DNA of 64,000 nucleotides from Flavobacteriaceae bacterium (GTDB lineage Bacteria; Bacteroidota; Bacteroidia; Flavobacteriales; Flavobacteriaceae): NCBI GenBank assembly GCA_947463515.1, contig CANHRI010000005.1, positions 1 to 64,000 of the forward strand, read 5' to 3'. Shown piece by piece: positions 14,615 to 22,655 of this stretch (position 1 is its first letter; each line of letters starts with the position of its first letter). The notes under the pieces were generated by a model. It saw only the letters and a program-made list of their open reading frames with translations, ran no database searches and was not told where the DNA came from. The position numbers and the translations under genes were made by a program.

Positions 14615-14645
14615 ACGCACAATTTTATCGTTGTGCGTTTTTATA
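14615..14645 (+). terminator. Terminator, probably the ancestral tRNA terminator
   Basis: ACGCACAA / TTGTGCGT stem with an 8-base loop followed by TTTTTAT. It directly follows the duplicated tRNA 3' end at 14599-14609. The following bases to 14832 are AT-rich spacer with no gene. Confidence 0.75.
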
Positions 14646-14832
14646 TGTTCTATATTTAATCTATTTTTTTACTTTAAAATTAGATTCCAAAAACCCCTTG
14701 ACTCATTGATGCTATTTGAAAAATAAAAGTACGAAAAGTATTATGTTTTATTTTTTAGCTATATAAATGATTTTGAATGATATTTTGTAATCAACACAAA
14801 TTTATTTGCAAAATTTTGATTATGAGAAGCTT

Positions 14833-14904
14833 AGGAAAAAACCCGCTATAATACAGGAAAAAAACCTTGCGATTGGGGTGTTTTTCCTATAGGATTTTTC
14901 CCCC
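14833..14904 (+). promoter_or_regulatory. Four-copy AGGAAAAAxCC motif upstream of the two-component operon
   Basis: Forward copies AGGAAAAAACCC (14833-14844) and AGGAAAAAAACC (14855-14866) start 22 bases apart. Reverse copies are GTTTTTCCT (14880-14888) and GGATTTTTCCCC (14892-14903). The cluster ends about 60 bases before the ATG at 14965. A matching four-copy cluster lies at 20015-20087. Role as a regulator-binding region is inferred. Confidence 0.55.
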
Positions 14905-14964
14905 TCAATAATCAATTTTGTGATTCAAACCTAATTCAACTCCTAACCTTTAAAATCTAATTGT

Positions 14965-15663
14965 ATGAATTTAGCTCAAAATCTAACACAGCGCATTGCC
15001 GATCCAGAAAACATTATCATTATTGACGGGGCATTACCCGATAAAGTTTGGGTTGCCACTCATACCCCCTTTATGGCGAGCAATGTGTTGCCCAATCCAA
15101 ACGTTCCAACCTACTATGTAATTGATTTGAGTTTAATCAGTAATCAATTTGAAATTTTAATTGAATGGCTTTCAGCAAACAATTCATTAATAAGCTTCCC
15201 TGACAGCTATTGGTTTATTGCTTTGGGGCATGAGTTGAATAATTCATTTTATGAAGCTCAAATTGAAGATGCTTTAAAAGCGGGGCTTTTTTATGCAATA
15301 AAAGGAGAAGACTTGGCGAGTTTAGTTAAAAATTTTGACAATAAAGATTATCCTTTTTACTATCAAGTTGAAACCAACAATTTAGAGATTCCTAATGGAA
15401 TAAAACTTATTGACCAATATAACTCCAAAAATATAATTTTCTCTGTTGCACTTATAAAAAGTATTTTTGCTTTATGGGAAGTAAATCCATCACAAAGAAA
15501 ACAAATGAACTTTGTCTTCACCAAAGTCACCAACGAAAGCAACGAATCTACCGTAGCATTCAAAGTGTCTTTTGATAATAAGGTGGCGTATTATGATTAT
15601 TCGGGAGGACCTAAATTTAATATTTTAGATTTATCAAAACTACCTGCTGCATCAGTAAAATAG
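14965..15663 (+). CDS. Hypothetical protein, first gene of a two-component operon
   Basis: 232 residues, no signal peptide, no membrane segment and no family I recognise. The central part has FPDSYWFIALGHELNNSFYEAQIEDALKAG; the C-terminal part has strand-like KVTNESNESTVAFKVSFDNKVAYYDYSGG. It is 7 bases upstream of a membrane protein gene that precedes a kinase/regulator pair, so it probably belongs to that signalling unit. Confidence 0.75.
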   Translation: MNLAQNLTQRIADPENIIIIDGALPDKVWVATHTPFMASNVLPNPNVPTYYVIDLSLISNQFEILIEWLSANNSLISFPDSYWFIALGHELNNSFYEAQIEDALKAGLFYAIKGEDLASLVKNFDNKDYPFYYQVETNNLEIPNGIKLIDQYNSKNIIFSVALIKSIFALWEVNPSQRKQMNFVFTKVTNESNESTVAFKVSFDNKVAYYDYSGGPKFNILDLSKLPAASVK

Positions 15664-15670
15664 TTCAATA

Positions 15671-16360
15671 ATGATAATAATAAGTGATTTATTAAGTACA
15701 ATAAAGGTTATTATTTATTATCAGTTATTTGTTTTTATTAGTGCTTCATTTTTTTTGCCTTTAAAGAACAAAACCAACAAGATATTTTATTTCATTTTAA
15801 CTTATTATACGATAACAGAGTTAATTACTGTTGTTCTTAAAATAGTGATTACGGATGATGATTATAGGTTAAATATAAATTACAAAAACTATGAACTTTC
15901 CTTTATCATTACTTTTTTGTTATGGTTTTTTCTATTAGAACATAATGGAGTTAGTAAAAAGCTGATGCGTTTTGTTTATCTGTTTTTTTTATCTTTTGTC
16001 GTTATTGATTTCTTAGCAATTCAAAAAGATCATGATTTAAAAACCTATATTTTTTGCATGGGTTCATTTTTGTATTTAATAACTTTCTTTATTTTTAGTT
16101 TTAACAAACTCAAAAACGAAGATTTTAAATTTCTATTCAATAACGATTTTAGACTACTGAGCGCACCTATCCTCATGTTTTTTGGGCTTTCATTAATTTT
16201 TAGTTTTGTTAATTCAGAAATTGGGGAAATCAAAATTATCTCAACTTATAACTTATATTCGATTATCACAAATTATATAAATTTCGTGAGCTACTCTATT
16301 TTTATTTGGTATATCTACATCGAATACCGCAATCATAAACAGGTCATTACCGAAGAATAG
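15671..16360 (+). CDS. Seven-helix membrane protein of unknown function
   Basis: 229 residues with about seven hydrophobic segments, short loops and no extracytoplasmic domain. No signature residues recognised. The layout resembles 7TM sensor modules of histidine kinases, but without the kinase, which is encoded 15 bases downstream as a separate protein. I infer a split sensor; this is not proven. Confidence 0.75.
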   Translation: MIIISDLLSTIKVIIYYQLFVFISASFFLPLKNKTNKIFYFILTYYTITELITVVLKIVITDDDYRLNINYKNYELSFIITFLLWFFLLEHNGVSKKLMRFVYLFFLSFVVIDFLAIQKDHDLKTYIFCMGSFLYLITFFIFSFNKLKNEDFKFLFNNDFRLLSAPILMFFGLSLIFSFVNSEIGEIKIISTYNLYSIITNYINFVSYSIFIWYIYIEYRNHKQVITEE

Positions 16361-16375
16361 CAACAATAGTATCTT

Positions 16376-17137
16376 ATGAGTAATTACAGTCTAGCCATTG
16401 GAATCCTTATTTGCTTAATTTTTATAAGCCTTGTTACCACATTTAGTATTATGCTGGCGCGAATGCATATTGGAAAAGTGAAAAAATACACCCAGCAACT
16501 GTTTGAAAAAGATCTTGAGTTTCAACGCAACATCACACAAACGATTATTGAAACTCAAGAACAAGTTTTACAAAACATATCAAGAGATTTACACGACGAT
16601 GCGGGACAGCAGATTACGGCTTTGAACTTTCAAATTGAAAATTATAAATACGATCACCCGGAACAGTCAGAGCACTTAGAAAATTTGAGTGAATCACTAA
16701 AAAGACTCTCACAATCCGTGCGCAGTATCAGTCACTCCCTTAACAGTCAGTTGGTCTCGCAACAAGACTTAGCCAAAGCCATTCGAACCGAAATGGAACG
16801 TTTACAAAAAAATAGTAGCATCCAATTTGATATGGAATTAGGCGAAGCACAGCCTTTTTTGAAAGATGATGAAAAATTAATTATTTATCGTATCTTTCAA
16901 GAGTCGATAAACAATTGCATCAAGCATGCCCGGGCGAAAACAATACGCGTTCAATTAGACGTTCAACCCAAATTTCGCTTGCAGATTGAGGATGACGGAA
17001 AAGGGTTTGATGTTACAACGAAAACTTTATCACTTGGCTTGATGAACATGAAAAAAAGAGCTGAATTAATTCATTGCTCCCTAACCATAGATTCAAAACC
17101 TGGTCATGGAACCCAAATAACCCTACAACGAAATTAA
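16376..17137 (+). CDS. Sensor histidine kinase, NarL/DesK class (HisKA_3)
   Basis: 253 residues. One N-terminal membrane helix (about 5-28) and a short coil lead to the HisKA_3 box ISRDLHDDAGQQITALNFQI, with His73 as phosphorylation site. The HATPase_c domain follows (about 155-253): IFQESINNCIKHARAK (N box), IEDDGKGFD (G1) and LGLMNMKKRAELI. It has no periplasmic sensing domain, consistent with sensing through the separate 7TM protein. It partners the regulator encoded 7 bases downstream. Confidence 0.93.
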   Translation: MSNYSLAIGILICLIFISLVTTFSIMLARMHIGKVKKYTQQLFEKDLEFQRNITQTIIETQEQVLQNISRDLHDDAGQQITALNFQIENYKYDHPEQSEHLENLSESLKRLSQSVRSISHSLNSQLVSQQDLAKAIRTEMERLQKNSSIQFDMELGEAQPFLKDDEKLIIYRIFQESINNCIKHARAKTIRVQLDVQPKFRLQIEDDGKGFDVTTKTLSLGLMNMKKRAELIHCSLTIDSKPGHGTQITLQRN

Positions 17138-17144
17138 TACGCCT

Positions 17145-17804
17145 ATGGAACCCATCCGCATTTGCCTTATTGATGATCATGCCATCGTTCGCCAAGGCCT
17201 AAAAGAACTGATACAACGCTTAGGTGAATATCAGGTAATTCATGAATTTGACGACGGTGATCAATTTCTCGAATCCTTACCTCTTGTACCTATACCTGAT
17301 ATGTATATCTTGGACTACTCGATGCCTCATAAAAATGGTATTGAAGTGTTGCAAGAACTCGAAAAAAAATCAGGAGAATTCAAAGTATTACTCCTCACCC
17401 AACATATTGATGAACGAATCATTGACGATGCCTATCATCATGGAGCACGTGGATTTTTACACAAAAATTGTTCCGCTGCCGATTTGAAATTTGCGATAGA
17501 CAACATCATTAATTTTGGCTACAATAACATCACTGAAATTTTGACTCGGATTAAAAATTATGATGTTAGAAAAGAAGAGGATTTACCCATTTCTTTTGAA
17601 ATGACCGAAAATGAACTTGAGTTCCTTACGCTTGTTTGTGATGAAAGGGAACTCACTTATGACCAAATGGCCAAAATCATGAATGTTTCCGTAAAATCTA
17701 TTGATTCGTATCGAACCACCCTATTCGATCGATTTCAAATACGGTCGAAAGTAGGATTAGTCTTGTTCTCCTTTAAACATCGTTTGACCGAACCTTTTTT
17801 ATAA
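17145..17804 (+). CDS. Response regulator, NarL/FixJ type
   Basis: 219 residues. The receiver domain (1-125) shows Asp10/Asp11, the phosphoacceptor Asp57 in YILDYSMPHKNG, and Lys about 107 in GFLHKN. The LuxR-type HTH follows (about 152-212): TENELEFLTLVCDERELTYDQMAKIMNVSVKSIDSYRTTLFDRF. It is the DNA-binding output of the operon. The repeated motif at 14833-14904 (own operon) and 20015-20087 are candidate targets. Confidence 0.93.
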   Translation: MEPIRICLIDDHAIVRQGLKELIQRLGEYQVIHEFDDGDQFLESLPLVPIPDMYILDYSMPHKNGIEVLQELEKKSGEFKVLLLTQHIDERIIDDAYHHGARGFLHKNCSAADLKFAIDNIINFGYNNITEILTRIKNYDVRKEEDLPISFEMTENELEFLTLVCDERELTYDQMAKIMNVSVKSIDSYRTTLFDRFQIRSKVGLVLFSFKHRLTEPFL

Positions 17805-17832
17805 CCAAAAAACCATTTCATTTTTAATATAT

Positions 17833-17867
17833 AAAACCAAACTTTCAATCGATAAGTCTGGTTTTTT
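17833..17867 (+). terminator. Terminator of the two-component operon
   Basis: AAAACCAAACTT pairs with AAGTCTGGTTTT (one mismatch), followed by T8. Confidence 0.8.
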
Positions 17868-17927
17868 TTATTCTTTTCTAGAATGAAATAATCAAAAAAG
17901 CACTTCTAAACTTGCCCTCTAATTTTG

Positions 17928-17935
17928 TACTTTTG
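17928..17935 (+). promoter_or_regulatory. -7 box for gcvT
   Basis: TACTTTTG, 23 bases before the gcvT ATG. No clear -33 at the standard distance. Confidence 0.45.
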
Positions 17936-17958
17936 CGCCACAAACTAACATTCAACGG

Positions 17959-19041
17959 ATGAAAAATACAGCTTTAACACCCATTCATATCCAATTAGGT
18001 GCCAAAATGGTTCCGTTTGCTGGATACAACATGCCTGTTCAATATGAAGGCGTCAATGCCGAACATGAAACCGTTCGCAACGGAGTGGGCGTTTTTGATG
18101 TGTCACATATGGGCGAATTTCTACTTTCAGGGCCAAAAGCGCTAGACTTGATTCAACGCGTCACTTCCAACGATGCGGCAACTCTTGAAATAGGTCGTGC
18201 ACAATATTCTTGCTTGCCCAATGCAACAGGCGGCATTGTCGATGATTTAATTGTGTATCGACTCGATGAAATGAACTATTTATTGGTGGTAAATGCCTCC
18301 AATATTGAAAAAGATTGGAATTGGATTGCCCAGCACAACACCGAAGGAGCGAAGATGGAAAACCTTTCTGATGCTTATTCGCTTTTAGCCATCCAAGGTC
18401 CGAAAGCCGTTGAAGCTATGCAATCATTGACTAGTATTGACTTAGCTAGTATCAAGTATTATCACTTTGAAGTGGGAACCTTTGCTGGTATTGATGATGT
18501 GATTATATCGGCAACTGGATATACCGGATCGGGTGGATTTGAAGTCTACTGTAAAAATGAAGACGCCGAAAAGCTTTGGCACAATGTTTTTGAAGCAGGA
18601 GCTTCCTACGGGATTAAACCCATCGGACTCGCAGCACGGGATACTTTACGTCTAGAAATGGGATTCTGCCTGTATGGCAACGACATCAATGATACCACCT
18701 CTCCTATTGAAGCTGGCTTGGGTTGGATTACAAAATTCACCAAGAATTTCACTAATCATGAAGCATTAAATGCACAAAAAGAACAAGGCGTAACGCGAAA
18801 ATTAGTTGGATTTGAATTAACCGAACGAGGCATTCCCCGTCATGATTATGAAATCGTAGATGCCGATGGAAATGCCATTGGAATCGTTACTTCAGGTACG
18901 ATGGCACCCTCGTTGGGTAAAGGAATTGGTATGGGATATGTCGCTACAGCATATGCTACGGTGGGATCTGTGATTTATATAAAAATCAGAAACAATCAAG
19001 TGGCGGCTCAAGTGGTAAAACTGCCTTTTTATAAAAAATAA
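17959..19041 (+). CDS. gcvT: Aminomethyltransferase, glycine cleavage T protein
   Basis: 360 residues, normal length. N-terminal [37 protein letters not shown] and the later [17 protein letters not shown] are signature blocks. It transfers the methylene group from the H-protein aminomethyl arm to tetrahydrofolate and releases ammonia. gcvP and gcvH are not nearby; dispersed gcv genes are common in this group. Its own -7 box is at 17928. Confidence 0.96.
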   Translation: MKNTALTPIHIQLGAKMVPFAGYNMPVQYEGVNAEHETVRNGVGVFDVSHMGEFLLSGPKALDLIQRVTSNDAATLEIGRAQYSCLPNATGGIVDDLIVYRLDEMNYLLVVNASNIEKDWNWIAQHNTEGAKMENLSDAYSLLAIQGPKAVEAMQSLTSIDLASIKYYHFEVGTFAGIDDVIISATGYTGSGGFEVYCKNEDAEKLWHNVFEAGASYGIKPIGLAARDTLRLEMGFCLYGNDINDTTSPIEAGLGWITKFTKNFTNHEALNAQKEQGVTRKLVGFELTERGIPRHDYEIVDADGNAIGIVTSGTMAPSLGKGIGMGYVATAYATVGSVIYIKIRNNQVAAQVVKLPFYKK

Positions 19042-19079
19042 GTACACAAAAAAAGGAAGGCAAAATTCGTGATATAATG

Positions 19080-19087
19080 TAAATTTG
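19080..19087 (+). promoter_or_regulatory. -7 box for the YebC-family gene
   Basis: TAAATTTG, 37 bases before the ATG at 19125. Confidence 0.45.
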
Positions 19088-19124
19088 CAGTCTAAAAATA
19101 ATTAACAGCTAAAGAAGAATTCCT

Positions 19125-19835
19125 ATGGGAAGAGCATTTGAATTTAGAAAAGCCCGAAAAATGAAACGTTGGTCTGCTATGGCCAAAACGTTTACACGCA
19201 TTGGTAAAGACATTGTTATTGCGGTAAAAGAAGGAGGCCCCAATCCGGAGACCAACGCACGTTTACGCGCGGTAATTCAGAATGCCAAGGCGGCCAACAT
19301 GCCCAAAGACAATGTAGAACGCGCCATTAAAAAAGCATCCGATAAAGACACCGCTAACTATAAGGAAGTTTTGTTTGAAGGTTATGCACCTCATGGTATT
19401 GCCATTTTAATTGAAACGGCTACCGACAACAACAATCGTACTGTAGCCAATATCCGTAGTTATTTTAATAAATGTAATGGAACGTTGGGTACACAAGGCT
19501 CGGTTGAATTTATGTTTGATCACACCTGTAATTTTAGAATTCCCAATGCAGGGCAAGACATTGAAGAATTGGAATTGGAAATGATTGATTTTGGGGTAGA
19601 AGAAATTTTCGCGGATGAAGACGGTATCATTATGTATGCGCCATTTGAAAGTTTTGGAGCTATTCAAAAAGAATTGGAAAGCCGCAGTATTGAAATTTTA
19701 TCTTCTGGTTTTGAACGCATTCCTCAAGTGACAAAAGCCTTAACGCCTGAACAAATAGCCGATGTAGAAAAATTATTGGAGAAAATTGAGGAAGATGATG
19801 ATGTGATGAATGTATATCATACGATGCATGAGTAG
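19125..19835 (+). CDS. YebC/PmpR/TACO1-family regulator
   Basis: 236 residues. It starts MGRAFEFRKARKMKRWSAMAKTFTRIGKDI, the Bacteroidetes version of the YebC N-terminus, then NARLRAVIQNAKAANMPKDNVERAIKKA. The acidic middle and end are family-typical. The family includes transcription regulators and, more recently, factors that ease ribosome stalling at proline stretches. Monocistronic between two terminators. Confidence 0.93.
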   Translation: MGRAFEFRKARKMKRWSAMAKTFTRIGKDIVIAVKEGGPNPETNARLRAVIQNAKAANMPKDNVERAIKKASDKDTANYKEVLFEGYAPHGIAILIETATDNNNRTVANIRSYFNKCNGTLGTQGSVEFMFDHTCNFRIPNAGQDIEELELEMIDFGVEEIFADEDGIIMYAPFESFGAIQKELESRSIEILSSGFERIPQVTKALTPEQIADVEKLLEKIEEDDDVMNVYHTMHE

Positions 19836-19860
19836 AAATTTATACTGTTTATATCCTAGC

Positions 19861-19890
19861 AAACCAACCCATTCGGTTGGTTTTTTTATT
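19861..19890 (+). terminator. Terminator after the YebC-family gene
   Basis: AAACCAACC-CATTC-GGTTGGTTT followed by a T run. Confidence 0.85.
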
Positions 19891-20014
19891 TTAACGAGCA
19901 TTCGAAATGTTAAATTTTCAGGAATTGGACGCAAAAATTGCGATAGACTTCCACATATTTAAAAAAAGTAAATCAACTAAAATCATTTAATTTTCTGATT
20001 TACATGTAATTAGA

Positions 20015-20087
20015 TTTTTTCCTGTACCCTGTAGGGTTTTTCCTTAAAAGTTGGAGGAAAAATCCTTTGGTTTATCAGGAAAAACCC
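20015..20087 (+). promoter_or_regulatory. Four-copy AGGAAAAAxCC motif upstream of the holin/amidase-like pair
   Basis: Reverse copies TTTTTTCCT (20015-20023) and GGGTTTTTCCT (20034-20044), spaced 21 bases. Forward copies AGGAAAAATCC (20055-20065) and AGGAAAAACCC (20077-20087), spaced 22 bases. The cluster ends 41 bases before the ATG at 20129. Same unit, same number of copies and same two-helical-turn spacing as at 14833-14904, but with the two pairs in reverse orientation. Confidence 0.55.
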
Positions 20088-20128
20088 TAGAGATTATTTA
20101 AAACAAGGATAGTAATATTGCATTGACA

Positions 20129-20590
20129 ATGACAAACATGATAACAATTCCATTTTGTCACGCAAGCCATTATTCGATTTACACGCCTTGGGTACGTGAG
20201 GGTTTTCGGACCCTTACGTCGTACCCTAAAACACAAAAAGGTAAAACAAACCAACGCTTAGGACGAATTTTTAAACCAATACGTATGGTATGTGCGATAA
20301 TATCGGGTGCGATAATGGGAATGTTAGGACAAGGCTTATATTTGTCCATTCATTATTACTTATGCACTTCATTTCATTCTAAATTTACCACTAGAGATAG
20401 TGTTCAGGCTGCTAAAACAGTTATAGCAAGTCTACTCATCGGAGGCCTATCGGAATGCATCCTAGTCCATTTTACTCCCTCAACAACGCTAGGAATCATC
20501 CCACTTTTATTGGGTGCCTTTTTTCCTTTGGGCTTTCAAAAACTCAGTGGTATTGGACAGCATAAAGAAAAGCAGCGTTCCACCTTTTAG
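20129..20590 (+). CDS. Small membrane protein, holin-like
   Basis: 153 residues from ATG 20129 (the track begins at an upstream TTG). A basic N-terminal region of about 50 residues is followed by hydrophobic segments near 52-78 (MVCAIISGAIMGMLGQGLYLSIHYYL) and two adjacent ones near 98-138 (VIASLLIGGLSECILVHF, TLGIIPLLLGAFFPLGF). No family recognised. A small 2-3 helix protein directly before an amidase-like gene suggests a holin role (inference from context only). Confidence 0.65.
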   Translation: MTNMITIPFCHASHYSIYTPWVREGFRTLTSYPKTQKGKTNQRLGRIFKPIRMVCAIISGAIMGMLGQGLYLSIHYYLCTSFHSKFTTRDSVQAAKTVIASLLIGGLSECILVHFTPSTTLGIIPLLLGAFFPLGFQKLSGIGQHKEKQRSTF

Positions 20591-20613
20591 AAATTAAACC
20601 AAATCAATTTTCT

Positions 20614-21162
20614 ATGGTTGCGATCGATACACAGTATTTAGGGGGTTATAATCGTTCAGGAAGGCTTATTGCTAGCGTGAATGCTTTAGTTATCCATCGC
20701 TCTTTACCCTATTCGACCGCCAAATCAATAGAAAATCGGTTACAGTTTATGAATGAGCGAAGGTACAACACCGAACGTCAATTGATACGATATGCGCCAC
20801 ATTACATCGTAAGCGAAACTGCAATTGTACAAACATTACCTGAAACGGAAGCGGGATTTCATATTGGTTATGCATTTTACAATTATACCCCCTTGGCCCG
20901 TCAATTTATGGGCAAAGAAAAATCAGCAAATAATGTAACTCTTGGAATCGAACTCTGTGCTATCGATGGCGCCATTTCTCAAAAAGTTTTAGAAAATGCT
21001 ATCCCTCTAGTACAACACTTGATTCACAAATACAATCTAGAAAGAAACAAAGTCGTTCGTCCTTTTGAAATGGTTAAACAAATCCAACCCGACCTCATTA
21101 TGGATACCCTCCAATGGAAAGCGTTTCTGGATGCGGTCTATCTTCCAAAGCGCGAGTTTTAA
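20614..21162 (+). CDS. N-acetylmuramoyl-L-alanine amidase-like protein with altered zinc site
   Basis: 182 residues, no signal peptide. The Amidase_2 fold is suggested by ALVIHRSLPYSTAKSIENRL, APHYIVSETAIVQTLPETEAGFHIG, NNVTLGIELC and the late LERNKVVRPFEMVKQIQPD. The first zinc His (VIHRS) and the GIELC strand are kept. The usual second His (R-H-x-D) reads RPFEM and the usual C-P/D position reads QPD. Two of three ligands therefore seem lost, so it may bind rather than cut peptidoglycan, or use other residues. It follows the holin-like gene by 23 bases. Confidence 0.65.
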   Translation: MVAIDTQYLGGYNRSGRLIASVNALVIHRSLPYSTAKSIENRLQFMNERRYNTERQLIRYAPHYIVSETAIVQTLPETEAGFHIGYAFYNYTPLARQFMGKEKSANNVTLGIELCAIDGAISQKVLENAIPLVQHLIHKYNLERNKVVRPFEMVKQIQPDLIMDTLQWKAFLDAVYLPKREF

Positions 21163-21192
21163 TCCTTTTGAATATTGAAATCCCAGAGGGAA

Positions 21193-21879
21193 CTACTCCA
21201 ATACAAAACTAATGGTCACCTGTGCTGTAATTTCGATTTCGCCAATCGCTAGCGTTTCTTGTGGCGTGGCATAGGCTTCTTTGGTAAAAAACACTTCTGA
21301 ACGTTGCACCGTAGGAAATGAAATAGATCCTGTCTCCATGATTTGATGAGCCTTCCCTACTTTTTGCTGTAAAGGTGACGTGTAATCCTGAGCGCGTTTT
21401 AAAGCATCTTGTGTAGCCATTTTTCGGGCTTGAGTTTTGTATTCCTCCAACTTTGTTGCTTTAAATTCTACTCCCGAAATGGCATTAATCCCTTGATCCA
21501 CCAACCCCATCACCAAGGCATCATATTGTTTTAAATCTCGTAAAGTAACTTGCATATTCTGAATCGCTTGGTAGTGAAATTTGGTTTTTTCACCCGTATA
21601 CATTCGACCCAAATGAACCCCTGTAGTTTGCATATCGTTGGCGACAATCCCGAACTTTTTCAAATAGCGCAATACGCCATCCACAGTAGCATCATTAGTC
21701 TTCTTTACCTCTGAGGCTTCTTTTCCTTGGGTTTCAACACCAAAAGAAATGATAGCATAATCAGGGGCTACTTTCATCTTTCCTTCACCTGAAACTGTAA
21801 TTTGAGGGGCTGATTTTCCGTCTTGAGCATGGGTAAACAATCCAAAACTAAGAAGCAATAGGGCAATAATTTTTTTCAT
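21193..21879 (-). CDS. SIMPL-domain (DUF541) periplasmic protein
   Basis: 228 residues. Signal peptide MKKIIALLLLSFGLFTHAQ, then the SIMPL domain: ITVSGEGKMKVAPDYAIISFGVETQG, the classic start of the family, through the C-terminal EIEITAQVTISFVLE. The family is periplasmic and includes E. coli YggE, linked to oxidative stress; the molecular role is unknown. It is 48 bases downstream of the rhomboid gene on the same strand. Confidence 0.92.
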   Translation of the reverse strand: MKKIIALLLLSFGLFTHAQDGKSAPQITVSGEGKMKVAPDYAIISFGVETQGKEASEVKKTNDATVDGVLRYLKKFGIVANDMQTTGVHLGRMYTGEKTKFHYQAIQNMQVTLRDLKQYDALVMGLVDQGINAISGVEFKATKLEEYKTQARKMATQDALKRAQDYTSPLQQKVGKAHQIMETGSISFPTVQRSEVFFTKEAYATPQETLAIGEIEITAQVTISFVLE

Positions 21880-21927
21880 TATATTTATTTTTTAGGTTTA
21901 ATATCGATAACAAAAGTTGTGCCTTTC

Positions 21928-22563
21928 TCACTTTCTTTTTCTTTCCATAAAAAAAAGAATAACGATAGGCAATAGTAATCCTGCGATCAATAGCGGTTGT
22001 TTGAATAATAATTCAGGAGCTTTGAGCAATGTAAAAAACAATCCCGCAATAGCCCCGCCAAAGTGAGCCGCATGTCCAATACCATCATTTTGCGCTTTCA
22101 TCCCGTAAATGGAGTATAATAAATAGCCAATACCAAAAAGATAGGCTTTAATCGGAATGGGAATGAAAAACAAATACAATTCCATATCAGGATACAGTAA
22201 AATAGCCGCGTAGATAATTCCTGTAACTGCCCCCGAGGCTCCAATGGCGGTATAATGGTATTGATTTTTATACATAGCTAAGGTCAACATGCTCCCTACC
22301 AGCAAACTAGCACCATAGAGAAACATGAAAGTATACAGACCTAAATTAAACAACACCACAGGCGCAAAAAAATACAAGGAAATCATATTAAAGGCCAAAT
22401 GCATAATGTCACCATGTAAAAATCCAGAAGTTACCATCCGAAAATGCTCCCCAGCACGAATACTGCCTATATGAAACATGTATTTTCGAAAAAAGGAGTT
22501 ATCCTCCCACCCTTTCCAACTGATCAACGCAGTGATTCCGATCAAGACATAAAGAACAATCAT
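21928..22563 (-). CDS. Rhomboid-family intramembrane serine protease
   Basis: 211 residues, six membrane helices. Motifs: HLAFNMISLYFF (His55, Asn59), catalytic GASGAVTG (Ser110) and HAAHFGG (His167). Cleaves membrane proteins inside the bilayer; substrates unknown. Length is that of a minimal six-helix rhomboid with no extra domain. Confidence 0.93.
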   Translation of the reverse strand: MIVLYVLIGITALISWKGWEDNSFFRKYMFHIGSIRAGEHFRMVTSGFLHGDIMHLAFNMISLYFFAPVVLFNLGLYTFMFLYGASLLVGSMLTLAMYKNQYHYTAIGASGAVTGIIYAAILLYPDMELYLFFIPIPIKAYLFGIGYLLYSIYGMKAQNDGIGHAAHFGGAIAGLFFTLLKAPELLFKQPLLIAGLLLPIVILFFMERKRK

Positions 22564-22633
22564 AAGTCTAATTTTGGGTAAAAGTACAAACTTAAGAATT
22601 GTTAATACGAAATAAAATCTTAAGGAAACCCTT

Positions 22634-22641
22634 TATATTTG
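22634..22641 (+). promoter_or_regulatory. -7 box for the acyltransferase gene
   Basis: TATATTTG, 14 bases before the ATG at 22656. Confidence 0.45.
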
Positions 22642-22655
22642 CACAAATTTAAAGC

